Notes: a model not told the origin generated them from the letters alone. Counted from the first letter of the stretch, positions 11,434-19,932 are shown. The stretch: 24,565 bases of DNA from Pseudomonadota bacterium (GCA_023390785.1 JAEWCE010000143.1:1-24565); one strand, 5' to 3'. Program-made: numbers and translations.

Positions 11434-13290
11434 CTAGCTGTCGGCCTTCTGCGGGGCGGGGTCGAGCATGACCGGCTCGGAGGGACCGGTGACGGCACCA
11501 CTTTCGCGCGCCTGCTCCTCCGCGTTGGAAAGCAGCAGGTCGCGGCCGGCGCGCAGCCCGCCGACGAGCTGCGCCGCAAAGCGCTGGCGGTCGCGCTCGC
11601 GCACACCGTCGAGCACATCGGCCACCTCCTCGTCGGACGAGCCGAGGAGCCGGAGGGCTTCGCCGCCGAGCACCAGCGCCGACTCGAACATTTCGCGGAT
11701 CTGGTAGTCGACACCGGCCTTGACCAGATCGAGGGCCGCGCCGCGGTCGAAGGCGCGCGCCATCACCTTCACCAGCGGAAACTCCGCATGGATCAGCTCG
11801 GCGATCTTCAGCGCGTCGGCGCGCTTATCGACCGCAATGACCACCAGGTCCACCTTTTCGATACCGGCGGCGCGCAGGATATCAAGCCGCGTGCCGTCGC
11901 CGTAATAGACCTTGGCGCCGAACTGCGCGGCGACACGGATCATCTCGGTGTCGGTGTCGATCAGGCTGAGTTTGTGGCCCTTGGCGAGCAGCGCCTGGCT
12001 GGTGATCTGGCCGAAGCGGCCGAAGCCGATGACCAGCACGTCGCCACTGAGCCCCTCGGGCTCCTCGACGCCGTCCATCGACTGCTGCGGCCGCGGCAGC
12101 AGGCGTAGCGCCTGGATGGTCAGCGGCGTCAGCACCATCGAGATGATGACGGTGGCCGAGAACACCGCCTGCTGGTCGGCGCTGATCAGGCCCGAGGCGG
12201 CAGCGGTGGTATAGAGCACGAAGGCGAACTCGCCGCCCTGCGCCATGAGCAGCGCCCGCTCCAGCGCCTCGGCGAAGCTGGACCTGAGCAGCCGCGCCAG
12301 AACGAAGATCGCGCCGCCCTTGATTGCCATGTAGGCGATCACCGTGACGATCAGCATGCGCCAGTTCTGGGCGACGATGGTGACGTCGAGCGACATGCCG
12401 ACGGCGAGGAAGAACAGCCCGAGCAGGATGCCGCGGAACGGCTCGATATCGGCCTCGAGCTGGTGCTTGAAGGTCGAGGTGGAGAGCAGCACGCCGGCGA
12501 GGAACGCGCCCATCGCCATGCTGAGCCCGCCGAACTGGAACAGCAGTGCCGCGCCCAGCACCACCAGCAGCGCCGCCGCCGTCATCACCTCGCGCGCCTG
12601 CGCATTGGCGAGGATGCGGAACAAGGGGTTGAGCACCCAGCGGCCGATGAGATTGAGCGCCGCGACGCAGCCGACGGCGATGAGGATGGCGAGCCATACC
12701 GGCGTCGCCCCGGCGGCATCTGCGGCGCGCGGCGCCAGCAGCGCGACAATCGCCAGCAGCGGCACGATGGCGAGGTCTTCAAGCAGCAGGATCGAGACGA
12801 TCCGCTGCCCTGGCGGCGCAGCGAGCTCGCCGCGTTCGGTCAGCAGCTGCATGACGATGGCGGTCGAGGTCAGGACGAACCCCATGCCGGCAACGAACGC
12901 CACCGCCGGCGGGAAACCGAGCAGCACCCCTGCCCCGGTCAGCAGCGCGCCGCACAGCGCCACCTGTAGCACGCCGACGCCGAAGATCTGCTTGCGCAGG
13001 CTCCACAGCCGGCTCGGCTCCATTTCGAGCCCGACGATGAACAGGAACAGCACCACACCCAACTCGGAGACGTGGAGGATCGCCTCCGGGTCGGCGATCA
13101 GCCTCAGCCCGAACGGCCCGATGGCAAGGCCGGCAGCGAGATAGCCGAGCACCGAGCCGAGGCCGGCACGCTTGAAGATCGGCACGGCGATGACGCCAGC
13201 CGCCAGCAAGGCCACGACCTGGATCAGGTCGATGCTGCTCGCCGCCGCCACCGCGACCTCGGTTCCGTGCGCAATCGCCTCGCCCGCCAT
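11434..13290 (-). CDS. CPA2 family cation:proton antiporter with RCK domain (KefB/KefC-type)
   Basis: Integral membrane antiporter of the monovalent cation:proton antiporter-2 family, likely K+/H+ or Na+/H+. 618 residues. The first about 400 form some 12-13 hydrophobic segments. Within them are the family motifs GLEMEPSRLW (near 87), LTSTAIVMQLL (near 140), LLLEDLAIVPLLA (Asp172) and HQLEADIEPFRGILLGLFF (276-294). From about 416 an RCK/TrkA-N domain begins with the nucleotide-binding VIGFGRFGQ, then SLIDTD and VYYGDGTR, as in Kef channels. A charged tail follows. ATG at 13290 has GAGG 5 nt upstream. The AI-2E permease gene ends 51 nt upstream on the same strand, so co-transcription is possible. 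I do not assign kefB or kefC because the glutathione-sensing residues were not checked. Confidence 0.9.
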   Translation of the reverse strand: MAGEAIAHGTEVAVAAASSIDLIQVVALLAAGVIAVPIFKRAGLGSVLGYLAAGLAIGPFGLRLIADPEAILHVSELGVVLFLFIVGLEMEPSRLWSLRKQIFGVGVLQVALCGALLTGAGVLLGFPPAVAFVAGMGFVLTSTAIVMQLLTERGELAAPPGQRIVSILLLEDLAIVPLLAIVALLAPRAADAAGATPVWLAILIAVGCVAALNLIGRWVLNPLFRILANAQAREVMTAAALLVVLGAALLFQFGGLSMAMGAFLAGVLLSTSTFKHQLEADIEPFRGILLGLFFLAVGMSLDVTIVAQNWRMLIVTVIAYMAIKGGAIFVLARLLRSSFAEALERALLMAQGGEFAFVLYTTAAASGLISADQQAVFSATVIISMVLTPLTIQALRLLPRPQQSMDGVEEPEGLSGDVLVIGFGRFGQITSQALLAKGHKLSLIDTDTEMIRVAAQFGAKVYYGDGTRLDILRAAGIEKVDLVVIAVDKRADALKIAELIHAEFPLVKVMARAFDRGAALDLVKAGVDYQIREMFESALVLGGEALRLLGSSDEEVADVLDGVRERDRQRFAAQLVGGLRAGRDLLLSNAEEQARESGAVTGPSEPVMLDPAPQKADS

Positions 13291-13340
13291 GCCCGCCTCA
13301 TTTGCTGGGGCTCAAGACATGCGTGGCCGCTGCGCTGCGG

Positions 13341-14597
13341 TCAAGGCGTCGGGAGACTAGCTGCCTTTCGCGCCACGCGCTTCTTGCGCGGCGCGGGGCC
13401 GCCGGATGAGGCCTTACTCTTCGTTTCCTCCACCGGCATCGGCGGCGGTTCCGGCTCGACCGGCGCTGCCACGGCGGCCGCCCGCTCCTCGAGCTTGCGG
13501 GCAACGATGCGCGGCAGGTTCTGCGTGGTGGGGAAGATGTGCATGATCAGCGATTGCAGCACCAGCAGCGTCGGCACCGCGATGAAGCCGCCCATCGGGC
13601 CCCACAGCCACAGCCAGAACGCGATGGAAACGAAGATGATGAAGGGGTTGAGCGTCAGCGCCTTGCCCACCAGGTGCGGGAAGACGATCTGGTCGGCGGT
13701 GAGGTTGATGGCGGCATACACCACCACGGGCAGGAAGATGCCGGGAAGGCTCGTCTGCGTGCCGAGTCCGACCGCGAACAGCACCACGAACATCACTGCC
13801 TGCCCGACATAGGGGATGAAGTTCATCACCATGGCCAATGTGCCCCACAACAGGGGCGACGGCAGGCCGAGCAAATAGGTGGCGGCGGCCGTCGCGATGC
13901 CGACGCCGAAATTGATTAGCGCCGCCGAGATCAGGAAGCGCGACACCTTGAGCTCGACGTCGCGGAAGATGTGCGCGGCGCGCCAGCGCATCCGGCGTGA
14001 GAAGCAGAGCGACATCACCGAAATGCGGATGTTGTGGCGGGTGGCGAGGAAGAAATAGAGCCCGGCAAGGAACAGCAGCGCGTCGGCAAGGATGGCCGGC
14101 GCCATCAGCGCCACGTCCTGCACCGGACCGCCATCCTGCACCTTGACCGTCATCGCCGCCTCGGCGCCGAACACGCCCTTGAGCTGGTCCTGGATCGCGC
14201 CCAGCGCCTCGAACGGCGCCCGGAAATTGACGAGTTGTGCCTGCAGCTTTTCCCACAGCATCGGTCCGCGTGCGATCCAGTAGCTCAGCGGCTGTGCGAA
14301 CATGGCTGCGGCGCCGGCGATGGCCGCGAGAAACAGCAGCACCACCACGCCGGCCGACAGCGCCGGAGGCACACCACGCCGTTCGAGGCCGTCCGCGACC
14401 GGACCGAACATCAGCCCGACGACCACAGCCAGCGCGATCGGCGCCAGGATCGCCCGGCCAAGAGCCAGCGCCGTGATGAGCGCCAGTGCGCCGATGGCGA
14501 GCAGCGCCAGCCGCACCGAAACGGTCATCACCCGCTCGAATTGCGAGGCGGACATCGATTTGGGAATTGCAGCCTGACGTGACGCTCTGATGGCCAA
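13341..14597 (-). CDS. AI-2E family (PerM/YdiK-type) membrane transporter
   Basis: Polytopic inner-membrane protein of the AI-2 exporter superfamily. About 418 residues, with N-terminal hydrophobic helices, a soluble central stretch, then the conserved C-terminal half: ALINFGVGIATAAATYLLGLP, NFIPYVGQAV, and the motif NLTADQIVFPHLVGKALTLN before GPMGGFIAVPTLL. Substrate is unknown; members export signals, peptides or ions, and the family name should not be read as proof of AI-2 transport. I place the start at TTG 14597 because GGAGGG sits exactly 6 nt upstream. The upstream ATG at 14618 would place that site inside the gene, and the downstream ATG at 14555 has no Shine-Dalgarno. The tail is Pro/Lys/Arg-rich and cytoplasmic-looking. 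Divergent from the nucleoside hydrolase gene. Confidence 0.88.
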   Translation of the reverse strand: MAIRASRQAAIPKSMSASQFERVMTVSVRLALLAIGALALITALALGRAILAPIALAVVVGLMFGPVADGLERRGVPPALSAGVVVLLFLAAIAGAAAMFAQPLSYWIARGPMLWEKLQAQLVNFRAPFEALGAIQDQLKGVFGAEAAMTVKVQDGGPVQDVALMAPAILADALLFLAGLYFFLATRHNIRISVMSLCFSRRMRWRAAHIFRDVELKVSRFLISAALINFGVGIATAAATYLLGLPSPLLWGTLAMVMNFIPYVGQAVMFVVLFAVGLGTQTSLPGIFLPVVVYAAINLTADQIVFPHLVGKALTLNPFIIFVSIAFWLWLWGPMGGFIAVPTLLVLQSLIMHIFPTTQNLPRIVARKLEERAAAVAAPVEPEPPPMPVEETKSKASSGGPAPRKKRVARKAASLPTP

Positions 14598-14603
14598 GAT
14601 TTT

Positions 14604-14609
14604 CCCTCC
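14604..14609 (-). promoter_or_regulatory. Ribosome binding site deciding a TTG start
   Basis: On the minus strand this reads GGAGGG, 6 nt before TTG 14597. It is the best Shine-Dalgarno near the AI-2E gene and lies inside the frame if ATG 14618 is used, so it favours the TTG start. Confidence 0.6.
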
Positions 14610-14640
14610 AGCCCACAAGAAGGCCCGACCGCCGGTTTCG

Positions 14641-14670
14641 TTCCCTCGCGGCGCTGGCCCGGTATATGCT
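14641..14670 (+). promoter_or_regulatory. Possible promoter of the nucleoside hydrolase gene
   Basis: TATATG (14663-14668) resembles a -10 element in an otherwise GC-rich 114-nt divergent gap. The matching -35 (TTCCCT, 16 nt upstream) is weak. The leader to the ATG would be about 37 nt. Only suggestive. Confidence 0.25.
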
Positions 14671-14711
14671 CCGCGGCGGAATCAACAGCCGAAGCAACGA
14701 GACCAACGCCC

Positions 14712-15653
14712 ATGCGCCGCAAGATCATCATCGACACCGATCCGGGTCAGGACGACGCCGTGGCAATTCTTTTGGCCCTGGGCTCGCCGGCCGAGCTCGA
14801 GGTGCTGGGCATCGTCGCCGTCGCCGGAAATGTCGGGCTGCGGCAGAACGCCAAGAACGCCCTCCAGGTGGTCGAACTGTCGGGCAAGACCGACACCCCG
14901 GTCTATGCCGGTTGCGAGGGCCCGATGCGGCGCAAGCTGGTCACCGCCGAATACGTGCATGGCAAGACCGGGCTCGACGGCCCCGACCTGCCGGAACCGA
15001 AGATCACGCTGCGCGGGCAACACGGCGTCGACTTCATCATCGAGACGATCCGGCGCGAGCCGGAAAAGACCGTAACCATCTGCGCCCTTGGTCCGCTCAC
15101 CAACGTCGCGATGGCGTTGATCAAGGCGCCCGACCTCCGCGATCGCGTGCAGGAGATCGTGCTGATGGGCGGCGGCCTGTTCGAGGGCGGCAACGTCACG
15201 CCGGCGGCCGAGTTCAACATCTACGTCGACCCCGAGGCGGCCGATGTCGTGTTCCACTCCGGCATCCCGATCACCCAGGTGCCGCTCGACGTCACCCATT
15301 TCATGCTGACCACCAAGGCCCGTGTCGAGCGCTTCCGGGGGCTGGGCAACCGCACCGGCACCGCGACGGCGGAAATGCTCGAATTCTTCGAACGCTTCGA
15401 TGAGCAGAAATACGGTTGGGACGGCGGTCCGCTGCACGACCCATGCGTCATCGCCTATTTGCTGAAGCCGGACCTGTTCAAGGGCCGGCACGTCAATGTC
15501 ACCATCGAGACCGGCAGCGAACTGACGCGCGGCATGACGGTGGTCGACTATTGGGGCGTCACCGGCCGCACCCGCAACGTCAACTATCTGCGCTCGGGCG
15601 ACGCCGATGGTTTCTACGAACTGCTATTCGAGCGGCTGGCGACGCTGGCCTGA
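14712..15653 (+). CDS. Nucleoside hydrolase (IU-NH/RihA-B family)
   Basis: Hydrolyses the N-glycosidic bond of ribonucleosides to base and ribose, a salvage function in the cytoplasm. 313 residues, standard for the family. The Ca2+-binding N-terminal motif DTDPGQDDA gives Asp10, Asp14 and Asp15. VHGKTGLDG (82-90), LGPLTNVA (126-133), MGGG (152-155) and the NVTPAAEFNIYVDPEAA segment (161-177) build the ribose pocket. LHDPCVIAYLL carries His242 and Asp243, as in pyrimidine-preferring RihA/RihB enzymes, though specificity cannot be fixed by eye. No transporter or base-salvage gene adjoins it, so it appears monocistronic. Its TGA stop directly abuts the stop of the convergent sulfotransferase gene. 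Confidence 0.94.
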   Translation: MRRKIIIDTDPGQDDAVAILLALGSPAELEVLGIVAVAGNVGLRQNAKNALQVVELSGKTDTPVYAGCEGPMRRKLVTAEYVHGKTGLDGPDLPEPKITLRGQHGVDFIIETIRREPEKTVTICALGPLTNVAMALIKAPDLRDRVQEIVLMGGGLFEGGNVTPAAEFNIYVDPEAADVVFHSGIPITQVPLDVTHFMLTTKARVERFRGLGNRTGTATAEMLEFFERFDEQKYGWDGGPLHDPCVIAYLLKPDLFKGRHVNVTIETGSELTRGMTVVDYWGVTGRTRNVNYLRSGDADGFYELLFERLATLA

Positions 15654-17045
15654 TCACGCCGTCATCTGGGCGTCGATCCACGCGTGACCGCCCATGGCCT
15701 CGACCATCGGGCCGAGCCATTGCTCGTAGCGGCGCCAGCGACCGATCGAGTGGGTGTTGATCGGCTGGCGCACCTGCCACTGGCTGGCGGTGAGCACGCT
15801 GCGCCCGGCCTGCTCGGGGCGGAGGCAGGCGTCGGTCCAGCCCAGTCCGGCGAAGGCGACGAGGCGACGCGCTTCGGTCTCGGGATGCGTCACCAGCTTT
15901 TCATACTGGATGTCGAGGATGGGCATATCGAGCGCCGTCTTCCAGATGGCCATGCTGTCGGCGACCTGGCGGCTCCTCACGCCAATCCAGTCGAGGCGGG
16001 TGGAGAACCCCTGCCCCGCCGAAAACCGCTGGAAGAAATTCGACACCCCGGTGTCGAGCGGATGGCGCCGCACATGGACGACGCGGGCGTGCGGGAAAAA
16101 CCGCCGGATGAGGCCGAGCCGCACCGCGTTCTCGGGCAGCTTGTCGGTGACGATCCTGAACGGCCGCCGGGCGCGCGTCGTGACATAGCTGAGCCAGGTT
16201 TCGGCATTGGCCCGCAGCCAGTCGCGATCGAGGCCCAGCATCATTTCGTGCCGGCCGCCGTCACGCCGCGAATTGGCGATGCGCGAGAAGCCGACATATT
16301 CGAGCTCCGCCATGAGCGAGGATTCACCCAGCGCGAAGACGTCGGGGTGGCGCGCCAGGATCGCCTCGACCAGCGTTGTGCCCGAGCGGGGCATGCCGAC
16401 GATGAACAGCGGTACCGTCGACGGATGCCCGCTGTCGCGGGCGCGACGGAAGGCATCGAGCGCCGCGAGGTCGCGCAACTGATCCAGCGCACGTCCCTCT
16501 GCGCCGAGGTCGAAAGGGCCCGCGCCGAGCCGGTTGGCCACCATCGCATGCGCCATGGCGCGCTCGGGCAGTCCGAGATCGTCGTACACCTTGGCGAGCG
16601 CGAAGTTGAGAAATTCCCGCCGCGTCTGATCGAGCCCGGGATCGGCATCGAGCGCCACCATGGCGCGCACCAGTTCGCTCTCGGCGCCAAACCGCCGGTT
16701 CTGCGTCAGCCCGTAGAAGGCCAGCGTGTCGTCGGGCTTGATCGCCAGCGCCGCCTCGAACTGCTCGGCCGCCGCCTCGATGTCGCCTGCCGAGGCGTGG
16801 AGCGTCGCGAGATTGTGCCGGATCGAAGCCTCGCCCGGCGCCAGCGCCACGGCGCGCTGGATTTCAGCCAGCGATTCGGCGATGTCGCCATCGGCTTTCC
16901 ACGACGCCATCGCGTGGCAGGCGAGCGCCGAGACATTGTCGGGAAAGCGCGCAAGGACGGCAGCAGCCTGCCGCGTCGCCTCGGCGAACCGTTGCTGGCT
17001 CAGCAGGTGCCAGGCCTGGTCGAGTTCGGGCAACGACGCGAGCAT
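15654..17045 (-). CDS. TPR-containing sulfotransferase
   Basis: 463-residue two-part protein. Residues 1 to about 170 form helical tetratricopeptide-like repeats (e.g. ALAPGEASIRHNLATLHASAG followed by ALAIKPDD). From about 212 a PAPS-dependent sulfotransferase domain begins. Its 5'-phosphosulfate loop is FIVGMPRSGTTLVE (SGTT at 221-224), DKLPENAVRLG follows, and the 3'-phosphate-binding segment is RRHPLDTGVSNFFQ. A C-terminal NTHSIGRWRRYEQWL, typical of this bacterial TPR-sulfotransferase group, closes the domain. There is no signal peptide, so it is probably cytoplasmic. The acceptor (protein, glycan or small molecule) is unknown. ATG at 17045 has AGGA 7 nt upstream. A candidate -10 TATAGT (17062-17057) with TTAATG 17 nt upstream would give a very short leader. 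Confidence 0.9.
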   Translation of the reverse strand: MLASLPELDQAWHLLSQQRFAEATRQAAAVLARFPDNVSALACHAMASWKADGDIAESLAEIQRAVALAPGEASIRHNLATLHASAGDIEAAAEQFEAALAIKPDDTLAFYGLTQNRRFGAESELVRAMVALDADPGLDQTRREFLNFALAKVYDDLGLPERAMAHAMVANRLGAGPFDLGAEGRALDQLRDLAALDAFRRARDSGHPSTVPLFIVGMPRSGTTLVEAILARHPDVFALGESSLMAELEYVGFSRIANSRRDGGRHEMMLGLDRDWLRANAETWLSYVTTRARRPFRIVTDKLPENAVRLGLIRRFFPHARVVHVRRHPLDTGVSNFFQRFSAGQGFSTRLDWIGVRSRQVADSMAIWKTALDMPILDIQYEKLVTHPETEARRLVAFAGLGWTDACLRPEQAGRSVLTASQWQVRQPINTHSIGRWRRYEQWLGPMVEAMGGHAWIDAQMTA

Positions 17046-17166
17046 TGAATTATCCTACTATATGCGCCAAACGCGCGCACATTAAGCATTTGTAAGCCGC
17101 CGGGTCGCCGCCGCGTGGCCGCTTCCCAGGCCAATATGAACAAACTAGTGTCGCCGCCCGTCATAT

Positions 17167-17170
17167 GGAG
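17167..17170 (+). promoter_or_regulatory. Ribosome binding site choosing ATG 17177
   Basis: GGAG with a 6-nt spacer to ATG 17177. Using the earlier ATG 17165 would put this site within the coding frame and add four residues before the signal peptide. Confidence 0.55.
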
Positions 17171-17176
17171 TCGACG

Positions 17177-17803
17177 ATGCGTGCCACGCTGTGCCTGACC
17201 CTGGTTGCCCTTGCAAGCCCTGCCGTCGCTGCGCCGTCCATTGCCGACCAGGCGCACGATGCCTATGCGATTTTTGCCGGTGGACTGTCGCAACAGGAGT
17301 TCCTGACGGCCCATGTCGGCGACAAGGTGTTCAGCCGCATCGCAGGCAACTGGGTGCGCCTCAACGGCCCGCAACCGGGCACGGGCATCGAGACCTACGG
17401 CGTCGACACCGACAGGTTCTGCAAGAGCCCGGCGGCCGTGACCCTGGCATCGGCCGATCCGCTGTCGCTGACCGTCACCACCAACCTCAACGGTGCCAAT
17501 TTTACCCAGCAATATACGCTGATCGCCGGCTCGACCTTCGGTGAGCACACTGATCCCAAGCCCTATTTCGATGCCGTCGGGCTCGGTCCGACCAAGACCG
17601 GCGATGCAGCGGACCAGCAACGCGCGTTGCTGCTCAGCCTGACCAACGGCGTGGTGCAAATTTATCGGCCTTCCGAAGATATTCTCGTGATTGCTCGCGA
17701 GCGCGGCTACCCGATCGTCCTCGCGCGCTGCCCGGCGCCGGAGAGTGCAAGCGCGCCCCCGGATACCGCGCCCGCGTCATCTTCATCATCCGAGGCGCAG
17801 TAA
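17177..17803 (+). CDS. Exported protein of unknown function
   Basis: I do not recognise this family. The 208-residue product opens with a Sec-type signal peptide: Arg2, a hydrophobic stretch LCLTLVALA, and a probable cleavage after AVA near residue 18. The mature part is about 190 residues with no membrane segment and only two visible cysteines (in RFCKSP and LARCPAP). It ends in a low-complexity Pro/Ala/Ser tail. It is therefore likely periplasmic. I chose ATG 17177 rather than the in-frame ATG 17165 because GGAG lies 6 nt before it and the signal peptide then starts cleanly. Its TAA stop is followed at once by the ATG of the LysE-type exporter gene, so the two are probably translated together. 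Any functional link is inference. Confidence 0.8.
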   Translation: MRATLCLTLVALASPAVAAPSIADQAHDAYAIFAGGLSQQEFLTAHVGDKVFSRIAGNWVRLNGPQPGTGIETYGVDTDRFCKSPAAVTLASADPLSLTVTTNLNGANFTQQYTLIAGSTFGEHTDPKPYFDAVGLGPTKTGDAADQQRALLLSLTNGVVQIYRPSEDILVIARERGYPIVLARCPAPESASAPPDTAPASSSSSEAQ

Positions 17804-18421
17804 ATGAGCCTCTTCACCCTGTTCGCCTTTACCGTCGCCTACGTCGTCGCGGTGCTCGTCCCCGGGCCCGGCGTCGCCGCCATCGTCGCCCGCGCGCTGG
17901 GCGGGGGTTTTGCCAGCGCCGTGCCGATGATCATCGGCATCCTCGTCGGCGACCTCATCTATCTCGTCTTCGCGCTGTTCGGACTCGCGGCCATTGCCAC
18001 CTATTTCGGCCCGATCTTCGTGATCGTGCGCTGGGGCAGCGCCGTGTACCTGCTCTATATCGCCTGGCAGTTCTGGACGGCGAAGCCGGGCCGCGAACAA
18101 CTCGGGCCACGCCAGCGCGAGCCGTGGGTGCGAACCTTCCTCTCCGGCTTCGCCCTCACCATGGGCAACCCCAAGACCATCGTCTTCTACCTGGCGCTGC
18201 TGCCCACGGTGGTGCCGCTCGACCATCCGATCACCGCGCTCGGGTTCGTCGAGCTGACCGGCATCGTGGTGGTTGTCTTGCTCGCCATCGGCTCCGGCTA
18301 CGCCGCCCTCGCCGCCTGGGCGCGCGAGTTGTTCACCAGCGCCCGCGCCATCCGGCGCATGAACAAGACCGCCGGCATCATCATGGCCAGCGCCGCCGCG
18401 TTCGTTGCGGCGCGGGGGTAA
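17804..18421 (+). CDS. LysE/RhtB family amino-acid exporter
   Basis: 205-residue inner-membrane protein with about six hydrophobic segments. It exports amino acids or similar small metabolites; substrate unknown. The N-terminal VPGPGVAAI motif (PGPG at 20-23) is diagnostic. The central hydrophilic loop is KPGREQLGPRQREP, and the conserved GNPKTIVFYLALLP follows (GNPK at 121-124). Length matches the family. The ATG immediately follows the TAA of the exported protein gene with no spacer. GAGG just upstream of that stop can serve as ribosome binding site. It converges with the phosphomannomutase gene across a 79-nt gap. Confidence 0.92.
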   Translation: MSLFTLFAFTVAYVVAVLVPGPGVAAIVARALGGGFASAVPMIIGILVGDLIYLVFALFGLAAIATYFGPIFVIVRWGSAVYLLYIAWQFWTAKPGREQLGPRQREPWVRTFLSGFALTMGNPKTIVFYLALLPTVVPLDHPITALGFVELTGIVVVVLLAIGSGYAALAAWARELFTSARAIRRMNKTAGIIMASAAAFVAARG

Positions 18422-18446
18422 GTTTCATCGGAGCCGGTGCATGCGG

Positions 18447-18464
18447 CCCTCACCCCGCAGAGGG
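18447..18464. terminator. Weak hairpin in a G/C-rich intergenic stretch
   Basis: CCCTC and GAGGG arms of 5 nt enclose an 8-nt loop, followed by a G-rich run (AGGGGTCCGGGGGC). It lies in the only gap between two convergent genes, where a bidirectional terminator would be expected, but there is no T-run. The wording resembles the CCCTCACCCC...GAGGGAG intergenic elements common in Hyphomicrobiales, so it could be a copy of a dispersed repeat. Confidence 0.3.
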
Positions 18465-18500
18465 AGGGGTCCGGGGGCAGAAAGTACCGGATGGAAAGCT

Positions 18501-19880
18501 CTACCGCACCACCCGCCTCGCGGCCTCGAGGCCCCAGGCCAGGAGCGCGTCGGCGCGCTCGGCGGTCGCCGCCTCGGTGTAGCAGCGCAGCTCCGGCGCG
18601 TTGCCGGACGGGCGGTAGTGGATGACATCTCCATTGCTGAGCTGGAACCGCATTCCATCGAGCGTCGACGTTGCTGCGATCGTGCCCTGCGGTGCGAGGA
18701 ACCCGGCGGCATCGCGCTCGAGCAAAGCCATCAGCGCGGCGCTCCTTTCAGCCGGTACGTGCTCGAGCCGGTCGGCCCGAGCCACCCTCGGCGGCAGCGT
18801 TGCCACCAGTTGCGACAGCGTCTGTCGCGCCCTTCGCGCGGCGCCGAGCACACTCAGGATTGGCAGCATGGCGTCGCGCGTCGGCATCGCGGTGAGCGTG
18901 CTGCCATTCATCGTGACGTCGCTGCCCAGCAGCACCCCGCCATTGGCCTCGAAGCCGACAACGGTGCCCTGGCCCTCGCGCATGCCCGCGATGACATAGG
19001 GCGAGCCGACCCTGGTGCGGATGACCCGGTGAAAATCGCCGGTGTCCTCGATGGAGGAGTTCGAGGTGACGGGCGTCACCACGGTATCGGCGCCGACGAA
19101 TTTCGCCGTGAGGATGCCAATGGTGTCGCCGCGCACCTGCGCGCCGGTCTCGTCGACCATGAGCGGCCGGTCGGCGTCGCCGTCCGTCGACACCAGCGCA
19201 TCGAGCTGGTGTGCGCGCACCCAGCCGGCAAGCTCGGTGGCGGTGTCGGCGCTGACCGCTTCGGTGTCGACCGGCACGAAGTCGTGCGAGCGGTTGAGCG
19301 CCACCACGTCGGCGTCGTAGTGGTCGAGCAGGTCGACCAGCAGGTCGCGCGCCACCGACGAATGCTCCCACACGCCGACGCGCCAGCCCTTCAGCCCACC
19401 ATGCGGCAGCATGCCTGCGTACCGCGCGCGGTAGCGGCGCAGTGCCTCCGGCTCGGCTGTCGCCTGCCCGCCGCCCTCGTGGTCCGGAGCGAGCGCGGCG
19501 AGGATGCCGGCTTCGTCGGCTTTGTCGATCTCGCCGGCCGCGGTGTAGAATTTGAGGCCGTTGCGATCGGCAGGGATGTGGCTGCCCGTTACCATGATTG
19601 CCGGGGCCCTGCGGCGCAATGCTTCGTAGGCCAGCGCCGGGGTGGGCAACTCGCCGCAATCGATGGCGCGGACGCCACTGCCGGCGATGGCCGCAATCAC
19701 TGCAGCCGCGATCTGCGGACTGCTCGCCCGGAGGTCGCGCCCGACCAGCATCTCGGTCACCCGCCCGCGTGTCCTCAGATGCGCGACGAACGCGGCTGTA
19801 TAGCGCCGGCTTTCCGCGCCGACGAGGTCGGTGGCAAGGCCGCGCAGGCCGCTGGTGCCGAATTTTAGGCTGTTGGGCAT
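18501..19880 (-). CDS. Phosphomannomutase/phosphoglucomutase (phosphohexomutase superfamily)
   Basis: 459-residue alpha-D-phosphohexomutase, likely converting mannose-6-phosphate to mannose-1-phosphate for GDP-sugar synthesis; glucose phosphate is also possible. Motifs: KFGTSGLRG (6-14), the catalytic-serine loop TGSHIPADRNGLK with Ser100 (TGSHIP in place of the commoner TASHNP), the metal loop STDGDADRP (Asp233, 235, 237), the sugar loop FEANGGVLL, and the phosphate-binding YRPSGNAPELR near the end. ATG 19880 is preceded by GGGAGG with a 6-nt spacer. The longer frame back to 19934 has no such site, and its extra residues look unlike the family. It is distinct from the pgm of the glg operon. 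No mannose or capsule genes adjoin it. It may be co-transcribed with the HTH gene 66 nt upstream. Confidence 0.9.
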   Translation of the reverse strand: MPNSLKFGTSGLRGLATDLVGAESRRYTAAFVAHLRTRGRVTEMLVGRDLRASSPQIAAAVIAAIAGSGVRAIDCGELPTPALAYEALRRRAPAIMVTGSHIPADRNGLKFYTAAGEIDKADEAGILAALAPDHEGGGQATAEPEALRRYRARYAGMLPHGGLKGWRVGVWEHSSVARDLLVDLLDHYDADVVALNRSHDFVPVDTEAVSADTATELAGWVRAHQLDALVSTDGDADRPLMVDETGAQVRGDTIGILTAKFVGADTVVTPVTSNSSIEDTGDFHRVIRTRVGSPYVIAGMREGQGTVVGFEANGGVLLGSDVTMNGSTLTAMPTRDAMLPILSVLGAARRARQTLSQLVATLPPRVARADRLEHVPAERSAALMALLERDAAGFLAPQGTIAATSTLDGMRFQLSNGDVIHYRPSGNAPELRCYTEAATAERADALLAWGLEAARRVVR

Positions 19881-19916
19881 GAAGGGCCTCCCTGCTGGGG
19901 ACGCCTGCTTGTCACG

Positions 19917-19932
19917 GCAGGCCGCGGCCTGC
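19917..19932. repeat. Perfect 16-nt palindrome between HTH gene and phosphomannomutase gene
   Basis: GCAGGCCGCGGCCTGC equals its own reverse complement. A second small inverted repeat (AAGCC...GGCTT, 19933-19948) sits beside it at the HTH gene stop. It could be a hairpin attenuating readthrough into the phosphomannomutase gene or a protein-binding site. No T-run follows. Confidence 0.5.

Noticed and set aside
13341..14597. Quorum-sensing (AI-2) system suggested by the AI-2E family name
   Set aside because: The family is broad with varied substrates, and no luxS or AI-2 receptor genes are in the window.
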